The notes beneath the pieces were generated by a model that ran no database searches, was not told the DNA's origin, and saw only the letters and a list, made by a program, of their open reading frames with translations. Both the position numbers and the translations under genes were made by a program. Of a stretch of 64,000 nt of DNA, positions 24,878 through 33,544 are shown one piece after another (the stretch's first letter is position 1; the number at the start of each line of letters is the position of its first letter). Source of the stretch: Streptomyces sp. NBC_01446. GTDB taxonomy: Bacteria > Actinomycetota > Actinomycetes > Streptomycetales > Streptomycetaceae. The DNA is taken from the NCBI RefSeq assembly GCF_026340095.1, contig NZ_JAPEPO010000001.1, positions 4,228,501-4,292,500 on the forward strand, written 5' to 3'.

Positions 24878-27800
24878 TTACGGCGCTGCCGCGTCGATCG
24901 CCTTCACGATCCGCTTGTCCGAGACCGGGTACGCGGTGCCGAGCGCGTGGGCGAAGTAGCTGACCCGCAGCTCCTCCAGCATCCAGCGGATGTCCAGGAC
25001 TTCCTGCGGCACGGGCCGCCCCTGCGGCATCTGTTCGAGCAGCCACGCGTACTCGTCCCGCATCTCGTGGACCTTCTCCATGCGCGACGTGTCCCGCTGG
25101 ACGTTCGTCGGCATCTGGGTCAGGCGCCGGTCGGCGGCGACCAGGTAGCGCACCAGGTCGGGCAGGCGCCGCAGGCCCGTGTCCGTGACGAAGCCGGGGC
25201 GGATCAGCGCCGTCAACTGCGCCCGTACGTCCGTGAGATTGGCGAGCAGCGTCGGGCTCTTCGTCGACTTCAGGCGGCGCTCGCAGGCCTGCCAGGCGGC
25301 GAGGACCTGCTGTACCTGGCCCACCGTCCTTACGGTCGTGTCGACGATCTCGGCGCGCACCTTGTCGTAGAGCTTGCGGTACGACTCCTCGTCCCAGGCG
25401 GGGCCGCCGAAGTCCGCGATGAGCTTGTCGCAGGAGGCCATGGCGCAGTCGTCGAAGAGTGCCTGGACCGAGCCGTGCGGGTTCGCGGACAGGGCGAGCT
25501 TCTGGGGGTTGGTCAGCTTGTCCGAGGCGAACTTGCCCGGGTTGACCGGGATGTTGCGCAGGATCAGCCGGCGCGTGCCCCGCCACATGGCCTGCTGCTG
25601 CTCGGCCTCCGTGTCGAAGAGCCGAACCGAGACCGTGTCCCCGTCGTCGACCAGCGCCGGATACGCCTTGACGGGCTGGCCGGCGCGCCGGGTCTCGAAG
25701 ACGCGGCTCAGCGTGCCGATCGTCCAGTCCGTGAGGCCCGAGCGCTCCACGGACTCGCCGCCCGAGCGCTCTGCCGTAGCCGCCGCTGCCTGCGAGATCG
25801 CCTTGCGGGCCTTCGGCTTGAGGCGCAGCTTGAGCGCCTCCAGGTCCTTGTCCTCGGCGAGGGTCCTGCGGCGTTCGTCGACGATCCTGAACGTGATCTC
25901 CAGGTGGTCGGGTACGCGGGACAGGTCGAAGTCGTCCGCCGTGACGGGGACGCCGACCATGCGCTGGAGCTCGCGGGCGAGCGTGGTGGGCATCGGTTCC
26001 TGCAGGGGAACGGCCCGCTCCAGGAACGCCTTCGCGTAGTTCGGCGCCGGGACGTAGTGCCGGCGGACCGGCTTCGGCAGGGAGCGGATCAGCTCGATCA
26101 CGACCTCCTCGCGCAGGCCGGGGATCTGCCAGTCGAAACCCTCGGCGGTGACCTGGTTGAGGACCTGGAGCGGGATGTGGACGGTCACGCCGTCCGCGTC
26201 CGCGCCCGGCTCGAACTGGTACGTCACCCGGAACTTCAGCGGGCCCTGGCGCCACGAGTCCGGATAGTCGTCCTTGGTGATGGCCTCCGCGGACTCGCGG
26301 ATGAGCATCGAGCGCTCGAAGTCCAGGAGTTCGGGCTCGTCCCGCTTCTTGTGCTTCCACCAGCTGTCGAAGTGGGCGCCCGAGACGACATGCTCGGGGA
26401 CCCGCTGGTCGTAGAAGTCGAAGAGCGTCTCGTCGTCGACGACGATGTCGCGGCGGCGGGCGCGGTGCTCCAGCTCCTCGACCTCGGTGAGCAGCTTGCG
26501 GTTGTCCGAGAAGAACTTGTGGTGGGTGCGCCAGTCGCCCTCGACGAGCGCGTTCCTGATGAACAGCTCGCGGCTCACCTCGGGGTCGATGCGCCCGTAG
26601 TTCACCTTGCGCTGGGCGACGAGCGGGACGCCGTACAGCGTCACCTTCTCGTACGCCATCACGGCCGCCTGGTCCTTCTCCCAGTGCGGCTCGCTGTATG
26701 TGCGCTTCAGGAGGTGCTCGGCGAGGGGCTCGACCCACTCCGGCTCGATCCTCGCGTTGACGCGGGCCCACAGGCGCGACGTCTCGACGAGCTCGGCGGA
26801 CATGATGAAGCGCGGGGGCTTCTTGAAGAGGGCGGAGCCGGGGAAGACCGCGAACTTGGCGTTGCGCGCGCCCAGGTACTCGTTCCGTCCGCCGCGCTGC
26901 TTGGGGTCCTTGTCCGTGGACTCCTTCACGTCCTTCATCCCGATGTGGGAGAGGAGACCGGCGAGGAGGGAGATGTGGACCTGCTGCTCAGGGGCGTCGT
27001 CCTCGTTGAGATGGATGCCCATCTGCTTCGCGACCGTGCGCAGTTGCGTATAGATGTCCTGCCACTCGCGGATGCGCAGGAAGTTCAGGTACTCCGACTT
27101 GCACATGCGGCGGAACGCGGACGAGCCGAGCGTCTTCTGCTGCTCGCGCACATAGCGCCAGAGGTTGAGGAACGCCAGGAAGTCGGACGTCTCGTCCTTG
27201 AAGCGGGCGTGCTGCTGGTCCGCCTGCGCCTGCTTCTCGCTGGGGCGCTCGCGCGGGTCCTGGATGGACAGCGCGGCCGCGATCACCATGACCTCGCGCA
27301 CACAGCCGTTCTTGTCGGCTTCCAGGACCATCCGGGCCAGGCGCGGGTCCACCGGCAGCTGGGCGAGCTTGCGGCCCTGCTCGGTGAGGCGCTTACGGAC
27401 GTCCTTCTCCGCCGGGTTCAGCGCGCCCAGCTCCTGGAGGAGCTGCACGCCGTCGCGGATGTTGCGGTGGTCCGGCGGGTCGATGAAGGGGAACTTCTCG
27501 ATGTCGCCGAGCCCGGCCGCGGTCATCTGGAGGATGACGGAGGCGAGATTCGTCCGCAGGATCTCCGCGTCCGTGAACTCGGGGCGGGCGAGGAAGTCGT
27601 CCTCCGAGTACAGGCGGATGCAGATGCCGTCCGACGTACGGCCGCAGCGGCCCTTGCGCTGGTTGGCGCTGGCCTGGCTGATCGCCTCGATGGGCAGGCG
27701 CTGCACCTTCGTGCGGTGCGAGTACCGCGAGATGCGGGCGGTGCCCGGGTCGATCACGTACTTGATGCCGGGGACGGTCAGGGACGTCTCCGCGACGTTC

Positions 27801-28861
27801 GTCGCGAGGACGATGCGGCGGACCGAGCCCGAGGGGCGCTGGAAGACGCGGTGCTGCTCCGCGTGCGACAGGCGCGCGTAGAGCGGCAGGACCTCGGTGA
27901 ACCGGAACTTCTTCTTCTCCAGCGCGTCCGCCGTGTCGCGGATCTCGCGCTCCCCGGACAGGAAGACGAGGATGTCGCCCTTGCCCTCGCCCTGGAGCTC
28001 CTCGACGGCGTCCGTGATCGCGGTGATCTGGTCCCGGTCGGCCTCGTCGGAGTCCTCTTCGAGCAGGGGTCTGTAGCGCACCTCGACGGGATACGTACGG
28101 CCGCTGACCTCGACGATCGGGGCCTCCCCGAAGTGGCGCGAGAAGCGCTCGGGGTCGATCGTCGCGGAGGTGATGACGACCTTCAGGTCCGGGCGCTTGG
28201 GCAGCAGCTGCGCCAGATAGCCGAGCAGGAAGTCGATGTTCAGGGACCGCTCGTGGGCCTCGTCGATGATGATCGTGTCGTACGCGCGCAGCTCGCGGTC
28301 CGTCTGGATCTCGGCGAGCAGGATGCCGTCCGTCATCAGCTTCACGAACGTCGCGTCCGGGTTGACCTGGTCCGTGAAGCGGACCTTCCAGCCGACGGCC
28401 TCGCCCAGCGGGGTGTCCATCTCGTCCGCGATCCGCTCGGCGACCGTGCGGGCCGCGAGCCGGCGGGGCTGGGTGTGGCCGATCATGCCGCGCACGCCGC
28501 GGCCGAGCTCGAGACAGATCTTGGGGATCTGGGTCGTCTTGCCGGAGCCGGTCTCGCCCGCGACGATCACGACCTGGTGGTCGCGGATCGCGTCGGCGAT
28601 CTCGTCCTTCTTCTGGCTGACGGGAAGCTGCTCGGGATACGTGATCTCGAGTGCCTCGTAGCGGCCGTGGCGTTTCGCCGTCCGGGCCTCGGCCTTCTCG
28701 GCCTCGGCCTCGATCTCGGCGAGTACGGCGGCCCGGGCTTCGGGCTTGTGGATGCGGCGCGCGCCTTCGAGCCTGCGGCCGAGCCGGTGCGCATCGCGCA
28801 GGGACAGCTCGGACAGGCGCTGGGCGAGGGTGCCGAGGACGGGGGCAGGCTGCGTAGACAT
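24878..28861 (-). CDS. hrpA: ATP-dependent RNA helicase HrpA (DEAH-box)
   Basis: A 1327-residue DEAH-box helicase of the bacterial HrpA family (about 1300 aa, so full length). The P-loop is AGETGSGKTTQ (residues 101-111), the DEAH box DEAHERS at 200, motif III ITSATIDPERFS, and motif VI near QRKGRCGRTSDG. Helicase-associated and OB-fold regions follow, then the long HrpA-specific C-terminal domain (DUF3418 type). HrpA acts on ribosomes or mRNA; in E. coli it rescues stalled ribosomes and processes fimbrial mRNA. ATG 28861 has GGAGG at good spacing. It is monocistronic, with tRNA-Asp downstream in the same direction. Confidence 0.95.
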   Translation of the reverse strand: MSTQPAPVLGTLAQRLSELSLRDAHRLGRRLEGARRIHKPEARAAVLAEIEAEAEKAEARTAKRHGRYEALEITYPEQLPVSQKKDEIADAIRDHQVVIVAGETGSGKTTQIPKICLELGRGVRGMIGHTQPRRLAARTVAERIADEMDTPLGEAVGWKVRFTDQVNPDATFVKLMTDGILLAEIQTDRELRAYDTIIIDEAHERSLNIDFLLGYLAQLLPKRPDLKVVITSATIDPERFSRHFGEAPIVEVSGRTYPVEVRYRPLLEEDSDEADRDQITAITDAVEELQGEGKGDILVFLSGEREIRDTADALEKKKFRFTEVLPLYARLSHAEQHRVFQRPSGSVRRIVLATNVAETSLTVPGIKYVIDPGTARISRYSHRTKVQRLPIEAISQASANQRKGRCGRTSDGICIRLYSEDDFLARPEFTDAEILRTNLASVILQMTAAGLGDIEKFPFIDPPDHRNIRDGVQLLQELGALNPAEKDVRKRLTEQGRKLAQLPVDPRLARMVLEADKNGCVREVMVIAAALSIQDPRERPSEKQAQADQQHARFKDETSDFLAFLNLWRYVREQQKTLGSSAFRRMCKSEYLNFLRIREWQDIYTQLRTVAKQMGIHLNEDDAPEQQVHISLLAGLLSHIGMKDVKESTDKDPKQRGGRNEYLGARNAKFAVFPGSALFKKPPRFIMSAELVETSRLWARVNARIEPEWVEPLAEHLLKRTYSEPHWEKDQAAVMAYEKVTLYGVPLVAQRKVNYGRIDPEVSRELFIRNALVEGDWRTHHKFFSDNRKLLTEVEELEHRARRRDIVVDDETLFDFYDQRVPEHVVSGAHFDSWWKHKKRDEPELLDFERSMLIRESAEAITKDDYPDSWRQGPLKFRVTYQFEPGADADGVTVHIPLQVLNQVTAEGFDWQIPGLREEVVIELIRSLPKPVRRHYVPAPNYAKAFLERAVPLQEPMPTTLARELQRMVGVPVTADDFDLSRVPDHLEITFRIVDERRRTLAEDKDLEALKLRLKPKARKAISQAAAATAERSGGESVERSGLTDWTIGTLSRVFETRRAGQPVKAYPALVDDGDTVSVRLFDTEAEQQQAMWRGTRRLILRNIPVNPGKFASDKLTNPQKLALSANPHGSVQALFDDCAMASCDKLIADFGGPAWDEESYRKLYDKVRAEIVDTTVRTVGQVQQVLAAWQACERRLKSTKSPTLLANLTDVRAQLTALIRPGFVTDTGLRRLPDLVRYLVAADRRLTQMPTNVQRDTSRMEKVHEMRDEYAWLLEQMPQGRPVPQEVLDIRWMLEELRVSYFAHALGTAYPVSDKRIVKAIDAAAP

Positions 28862-28982
28862 ACGTCCTCCAGGATCTCACCTCGGAGAAACGGGTGGCGA
28901 ATGGTTTTGAGGTGGGCCGGTTTCGACGGATAACAGGGTGATTGGTGCTGAAGGTCCGTTATGAGTGTTTTAACGTGTCCGT

Positions 28983-30065
28983 ATGCCGGAGCCGAGCGAC
29001 GACGATCATGAGCACGGCGCCCACGGGCGAGCGCCCACGCGCGGGGAGCGCTGGGAGGACTTCAAGAAGTCGCCGTTCCTGCCGGCGACCGTCCTCGTGT
29101 TCATCCTGGCCGCCGCCGCGGGCCTCTTCGCGGGCTCGTACACGTACACGATGGCGAATCCGACGCCGCACCGGATTCCGGCGGCGGTGGTGGGGGCGGC
29201 GAACGCGACGCACGGCGGGGCGTTCCTCACCGGCATGGAGAAGGCGCTGAACGCGTCCCTCGAAGTGCACCCCTACGACAGCATCGCGGCGGCCGTGGAG
29301 GACGTGAACCAGCAGAAGGTCTTCGCGATCCTCGACGTGCGGCAGGGTGACCGCGTCGCGCTCGAGGTCTCGGGCGCCTCCGGTGCCTCGGTCGCGCAGG
29401 TCCTGGCCGAGACCGCCCCGGAGGTCGGGGCCCGGCTCGGGGTACCCGTCACCGTGACGGACATCAAACCGCTCCAGAAGGGCGACCCGCGCGGCCTCGC
29501 GATCTTCTACATCTCGCTGGCCGCGGTCATCATCGGCTTCGTCGGCGCGATCCAGCTGAGCGTGCACGCGCGCGCCCTCGAACCGCTGGAGCGCATCGCG
29601 TACACGGTGGCGTACGCGATGCTCGGGGCCTTCGTGATCGCGGCGGTCGTGGACTGGTGGCTCGGCGCGCTCGATCTGCCGTTCGCCGAGTCCTGGGCGA
29701 TCCTCGCGCTGACGATGTTCACGTCGGGGATGGTCTTCACGATGTTCAACACGCTGTTCGGCCGCTGGGCGATGATCCCGACGTGGGGGCTGATGGTGCT
29801 CCTCGGCAACCCGTCGTCGGGCGGCGCGGTGTCGTGGCCGCTGCTGCCGTCGGTGCTCGGCCGCATCGGCCGGTGGCTCCCGCCGGGCGCGTCCGTGAAC
29901 GCGCAGCACACGGCTGTGTACTTCGGCGGGCACCAGCACGCGTTCCCGTTCGTCGTCCTCACGGCGTGGGCCCTCCTGTCGAGCACGATCTTCTGGGTCT
30001 GGCGCCACCGCCATCCGGGCGGCCGCACCACGGAACCGGCCCACGCGGTGGCGCCGGGGGAGTGA
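28983..30065 (+). CDS. DUF3533 / YhgE-Pip-like membrane protein
   Basis: A 360-residue membrane protein. After a charged N-terminus one helix (PATVLVFILAAAAGLFAGSY) leads to a predicted extracytoplasmic domain (residues about 60-160). Five more helices follow, for example GLAIFYISLAAVIIGFVGAI, AYAMLGAFVIAAVVDWWLG and FPFVVLTAWALLSSTIFWV. This one-helix, large-loop, multi-helix layout is shared with ABC-2-like YhgE/Pip and fungal SNG1-type proteins, which have been linked to export or drug tolerance. No ATPase is adjacent. ATG 28983 lies 6 nt after a TAACGT -10-like box, so the mRNA may be leaderless. Specific function unknown. Confidence 0.75.
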   Translation: MPEPSDDDHEHGAHGRAPTRGERWEDFKKSPFLPATVLVFILAAAAGLFAGSYTYTMANPTPHRIPAAVVGAANATHGGAFLTGMEKALNASLEVHPYDSIAAAVEDVNQQKVFAILDVRQGDRVALEVSGASGASVAQVLAETAPEVGARLGVPVTVTDIKPLQKGDPRGLAIFYISLAAVIIGFVGAIQLSVHARALEPLERIAYTVAYAMLGAFVIAAVVDWWLGALDLPFAESWAILALTMFTSGMVFTMFNTLFGRWAMIPTWGLMVLLGNPSSGGAVSWPLLPSVLGRIGRWLPPGASVNAQHTAVYFGGHQHAFPFVVLTAWALLSSTIFWVWRHRHPGGRTTEPAHAVAPGE

Positions 30066-30094
30066 CCCAGTCGGGTGACTGCACCCGGATACGC

Positions 30095-30123
30095 CGAAAG
30101 CCCCGCCGGAGACAGGGCTTTCG
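30095..30123 (+). terminator. Hairpin after the DUF3533-like gene
   Basis: 9-bp inverted repeat CGAAAGCCC / GGGCTTTCG (30095-30103 / 30115-30123), 30 bp beyond the stop. Confidence 0.65.
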
Positions 30124-30192
30124 GGAGGTGACTGGGCGCGGCCTTCGGGCGGCGGGAGACGGCCCGGGCCGAGGTCCGCCGGGGAAACGCAA

Positions 30193-30218
30193 CAGGCCCC
30201 GTCCGGGGACGGGGCCTG
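30193..30218 (-). terminator. Terminator of the tRNA Glu-Asp-Phe cluster
   Basis: 12-bp inverted repeat CAGGCCCCGTCC / GGACGGGGCCTG (30193-30204 / 30207-30218), 8 bp beyond the 3' end of tRNA-Phe. Confidence 0.8.
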
Positions 30219-30225
30219 AATCTTG

Positions 30226-30299
30226 TGGCTGGGGCCGGGATCGAACCGGCGACCTATCGCTTTTCAGGCGATCGCTCGTACCAACTGAGCTACCCAGCC
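30226..30299 (-). tRNA. tRNA-Phe (GAA anticodon)
   Basis: A 74-nt minus-strand cloverleaf: acceptor GGCTGGG/CCCAGCC, anticodon stem ATCGC/GCGAT with loop CTGAAAA, T-loop TTCGATC, discriminator A. CCA is not encoded. Last gene of the tRNA cluster. Confidence 0.95.
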
Positions 30300-30323
30300 A
30301 CGCGGTTCGCGAACGAATCGCAG

Positions 30324-30398
30324 CGGTCCTGACGGGATTTGAACCCGCGGCCTCCACCTTGACAGGGTGGCGAGCACTCCAAACTGCTCCACAGGACC
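30324..30398 (-). tRNA. tRNA-Asp (GUC anticodon), copy 2
   Basis: Matches the tRNA-Asp at 24709-24783 throughout its 75 nt by eye. Middle gene of the Glu-Asp-Phe cluster. Confidence 0.95.
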
Positions 30399-30437
30399 AA
30401 GCTGTTGTGCGACACAAGTGTCGCACAGGGTGTTGCG

Positions 30438-30510
30438 TGCCCCCAACGGGATTCGAACCCGTGCTACCGCCTTGAAAGGGCGGCGTCCTGGGCCACTAGA
30501 CGATGAGGGC
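30438..30510 (-). tRNA. tRNA-Glu (UUC anticodon)
   Basis: A 73-nt minus-strand cloverleaf: acceptor GCCCTCA/TGGGGGC (one G-U), anticodon loop CTTTCAA, T-loop TTCGAAT, discriminator A; CCA not encoded. First gene of the cluster. Confidence 0.94.
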
Positions 30511-30709
30511 GACTAGCAATGTTGCTCTGCTTCGTCTGTGCGTCCAGGGACGTGAGAAGCATGTGACTCTGCCTCCCCCCGAAGGGTTCAGCTTCTCCTT
30601 CGCTCCTCACGGAGTTCGGGACGGTCAAGCCCTGACCGCGGCCCTTGGGCACGACCAGACTGTACTACGGGGCCGGGATCTGGGCCAAACCGAATAGGGA
30701 AGGCCGCTC

Positions 30710-32224
30710 TCAAGGCTGGTTCTCCTTGGGCAGATGGCGGCTGACCTGCGCCGTCGTCAGGCCGAGGCCGCCCAGTTCGATCTCGTCCCAGGCCTGCAGG
30801 CGGCGGGTGTCGCGGTCCAGGTAGAGGACCGACGCCTGCACCGGGTCGGGGGACGCGTCGTCGACGGCGCGCAGACCGCTGCCGCCGGTCGAGCCCTCGA
30901 CGCGCAGCCGCGTGCCCAGCTTCATCACCTCGGTCCGCTCGTGATGGATGTGGCCCGCGAGGACCAGGGGGACCGTGCCGTCCGTCTCGCGGGCGGCCAC
31001 CGGGTTGTGGGCGATCGCGATGTCCACCGGCGTGCCCGCCGCCCGCTGGTCGCGCAGCGCGGAGGCGAGCCGGATGCCCGCCAAGCGCTCGGCCGGGTCG
31101 CCCTGCGCCTTGACCGCCCGGTCCGGCGTGTACTGGGGGTCCCCGGTGCCGGCGAAGCGCAGCCCGGCGACGGTGACCGCCTTGCCGTTGTCGAGTACGC
31201 GGACGTTCTTGATGTGTTCGAGGTAGCGCTGGGTGGTCGCCGAGTCGTGGTTGCCACGGACCCAGATGTACGGGGCGCCGAGGTCCTTGATCGGGTCGAG
31301 GAACGGGTTCTCGGCCGCCGAGCCGTGGTCCATCGTGTCGCCGGAGTCGACGATGACCGAGATGTCGTACTGCTCGACGAGAGAGGAGATGATCTTCCAG
31401 CTGGCCGGGTTCAGATGGATGTCCGAGACGTGCAGGACGCGGATCGTGGACGGGTCCGGCCGGTACGCGGGGAGCGTCGACGTCACGTCGTAGAGCTTCG
31501 TCACATTGGTCACCAGGCGCGCCAACTCCTTCTGGTAGACGTCGAATTCGGTGACGATCGAGCGTGCGCTGCCGACGACCGAGGGGGCCGAGGAGAGCAG
31601 GCCGGAGAACTTCGGCTCCAGGACCGAATTGGGGTTCCAAGTCGCGTACGCCGCCCCTCCCGAGGCCGCCAGGAGGGCGAGCGCGAGACCGCCGGCGCCC
31701 AGTGCGCGGCGGGGGCGGCGGTAGACCGCGAGGCCGAGCGCGGTGGCGCCGGAGACGACGGCGACGCAGGAGCGCAGGGCGAGGTCGAGGGTGCCGTGCT
31801 CGATGTCGCGCGTGATCTCGTCCTGGAGGCCCGAGAGGCGCTCGGGGTGGTTGACCAGGGCCTCCGAGCGGACCGGGTCGAGGCGGTCGACGTCCACGTC
31901 GAGGCGGACGGGGGCCGTGTGCGACTTCAACTCCAGGGAACCGAGCGGCGAGACATTGATCTTCGTGCCGCCGGTCAGGGACGGGCGCAGCGTCATCCGG
32001 GTGTCCATCGGGCCGACCGGGACGCGGACGTTCCCCACGGCGAGCAGGCCGAGCCACGCGCCCATGAGGACGACGGCGGCGAGGCCCAGGGCGCGGAGGT
32101 ACGGGCGGGGCTGGAGGGTGAGATCGCCGGTGGGGCGGGGGCGGCGGCCGCGATGACGGCGGCCGACCGCGGAGGGGATGTTCCGCAGGGCGGACAGGGC
32201 GGCGACAGCGGGGGCGCGGGCCAT
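30710..32224 (-). CDS. Membrane-anchored metallophosphoesterase
   Basis: A 504-residue protein. Three hydrophobic segments (LRALGLAAVVLMGAWLGLLAV, CVAVVSGATALGLAV, LALALLAASGGAAY) precede a calcineurin-like phosphoesterase domain. The metal-binding motifs are complete: VSDIHLN (D-x-H), DSGDTMDHG (GD), RGNHDS (GNHD), IAHNPVA (H) and AGHIHHE (GHxH). Topology would place the catalytic domain outside if the N-terminus is inside. The substrate is unknown; such enzymes cleave phosphodiesters or lipid-linked phosphates. ATG 32224 is chosen because longer frames run into the divergent metallopeptidase. It is divergent from the gene at 32306. Confidence 0.85.
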   Translation of the reverse strand: MARAPAVAALSALRNIPSAVGRRHRGRRPRPTGDLTLQPRPYLRALGLAAVVLMGAWLGLLAVGNVRVPVGPMDTRMTLRPSLTGGTKINVSPLGSLELKSHTAPVRLDVDVDRLDPVRSEALVNHPERLSGLQDEITRDIEHGTLDLALRSCVAVVSGATALGLAVYRRPRRALGAGGLALALLAASGGAAYATWNPNSVLEPKFSGLLSSAPSVVGSARSIVTEFDVYQKELARLVTNVTKLYDVTSTLPAYRPDPSTIRVLHVSDIHLNPASWKIISSLVEQYDISVIVDSGDTMDHGSAAENPFLDPIKDLGAPYIWVRGNHDSATTQRYLEHIKNVRVLDNGKAVTVAGLRFAGTGDPQYTPDRAVKAQGDPAERLAGIRLASALRDQRAAGTPVDIAIAHNPVAARETDGTVPLVLAGHIHHERTEVMKLGTRLRVEGSTGGSGLRAVDDASPDPVQASVLYLDRDTRRLQAWDEIELGGLGLTTAQVSRHLPKENQP

Positions 32225-32305
32225 TGGTCCCGTATGCCCATGCGGATGGTGCCGTATGCCCGGACGGACAGGCCGATCTACGAGCGGGTGGCCGACAATG
32301 GCCGT

Positions 32306-32656
32306 GTGCTGGAGATGACGCGCGAGGAGTTCGAGGAACTGGTCGCCGAAGCCCTGGACCGGATTCCGCCGGAGCTGACGCGGCTCATGGACAACGTGGC
32401 GGTGTTCGTCGAGGACGAGCCCCCCACCGAGGACCCTGGGCTGCTCGGCCTCTACGAAGGGACGCCGCTGACCGACCGGGGCGAGTGGTACGCGGGCGTG
32501 CTGCCCGACCGCATCACCATCTACCGAGGACCCACGCTGCGGATGTGCGAGGCCCGCGAGGACGTCGTCCGGGAGACGGAGATCACCGTGGTCCACGAGA
32601 TCGCCCACCACTTCGGGATCGACGACGCGCGGCTGCACGCCCTCGGATACGGGTGA
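32306..32656 (+). CDS. Small zincin-type metallopeptidase family protein
   Basis: A 116-residue protein with the zincin motif TVVHEIAHHFGID (residues about 96-108), of the HExxHxxGxxD metzincin-like pattern seen in the PF06262 family. Other conserved pieces are MTREEFEELVAEALDRIPPE and RGEWYAGVLPDRITIYRGP. It is a minimal cytosolic fold with no signal peptide; proteolysis is plausible but unproven for this family. GTG 32306 is chosen because homologues start MLEMTREEF. In-frame ATGs at 32234, 32240 and 32246 would add up to 24 residues and overlap the divergent promoter region. Confidence 0.8.
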   Translation: MLEMTREEFEELVAEALDRIPPELTRLMDNVAVFVEDEPPTEDPGLLGLYEGTPLTDRGEWYAGVLPDRITIYRGPTLRMCEAREDVVRETEITVVHEIAHHFGIDDARLHALGYG

Positions 32657-32788
32657 CGGCCGGGCCGTGAGCGGGCGTGTCCTCTTGCGGGGGGCGGGAG
32701 TTGGGAACGGTGACGCCGGTTTTCCGGCGGTTCCCGTTCCCGTTTCAGCTTCAGCCCCAGCTTTTCAGCGCCCCGGAGGTGCTCGCCC

Positions 32789-33313
32789 GTGCGCCAGCTG
32801 TCCGTACCCCCTCGTCTGGTTCGACTGGCCGCGACGGTGGTGGCCGTCACGGCGGCGGCCACCGGCTGCATGAGCGTCGCCCACGAGGGGGGCGGGCCCG
32901 CCCCGTCGCACTCGGCGGGGCGGCACGGGGGGCGGGCGGCCCCGGACGGCGGCGCGGTGGTCCCCGGGGGCGGCGGGGCGCAGGCGGGCGGCCGGGAGGG
33001 TGCGGACGGGTCGCCGCCGGCGGGGCCGAGCGGCACCGCGTCCGACGCGGCCTCGGGTGCCGCCTCGCCCTCCGCGAGCGCCACGAAGGGCGGGCCGGGT
33101 CCGGTGAAGCCGTCGGCGAGCGGGCGGACCACGCCGCCGTCCCGGCCGACCCCGACGCGCACCCCGCCGGACACGCCCACGCCGACCCAGGACACCCCCA
33201 CGCCCACGCCCGACCCGACCACCGCGGAGCCCTCGTCGTCGGCGCACGAGCAGGCGTCTGCCCGGGTGCAGATCGTCCGGGAGCCGGCGCCGCAGGCGGG
33301 GACGCCTGCGTAG
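32789..33313 (+). CDS. Small Pro/Thr/Ser-rich lipoprotein
   Basis: A 174-residue secreted protein of unknown role. The signal peptide RLVRLAATVVAVTAAATGC carries a lipobox with Cys27. The mature part is low-complexity, rich in Gly/Ala/Ser then Pro/Thr (for example PTPTQDTPTPTPDPTT), with no folded domain visible. GTG 32789 has GGAGG about 10 nt upstream. It may be a cell-wall spacer or simply a lineage-specific lipoprotein. Confidence 0.65.
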   Translation: MRQLSVPPRLVRLAATVVAVTAAATGCMSVAHEGGGPAPSHSAGRHGGRAAPDGGAVVPGGGGAQAGGREGADGSPPAGPSGTASDAASGAASPSASATKGGPGPVKPSASGRTTPPSRPTPTRTPPDTPTPTQDTPTPTPDPTTAEPSSSAHEQASARVQIVREPAPQAGTPA

Positions 33314-33358
33314 GAGCGGCCGCGAGGGTGGTTGTGAGCGGGGTCTCAGGGGATCGGT

Positions 33359-33388
33359 TTGCGCTGGCGGGTGGTCGGTGAGTATGGT
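33359..33388 (+). promoter_or_regulatory. Vegetative-type promoter of the DEAD-box helicase gene
   Basis: TTGCGC (33359-33364), an 18-bp spacer and TATGGT (33383-33388). Transcription would start near 33395 and give a leader of about 150 nt, which contains an imperfect inverted repeat around 33424-33450. Confidence 0.5.
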
Positions 33389-33544
33389 GGTAGATCGTTT
33401 GATCCCATTGCCCGGCGCCGTTAAGAGAGCGCCGCGTGGCGCGTTCTCTCCCCAGCCGTGGCTGGACCGCATTGAGGCGGTCGATTGCGAAATTCACGGA
33501 GTTGACGGGCGCGTGCCGAGACTCCGGAAGGTTTCGCATTTCGC

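Noticed and set aside
24866..28933. Very long open frame (1355 codons) on the plus strand
   Set aside because: It is antisense to hrpA, whose minus-strand frame has all helicase motifs. The long opposite frame is a by-product of high GC codon bias.
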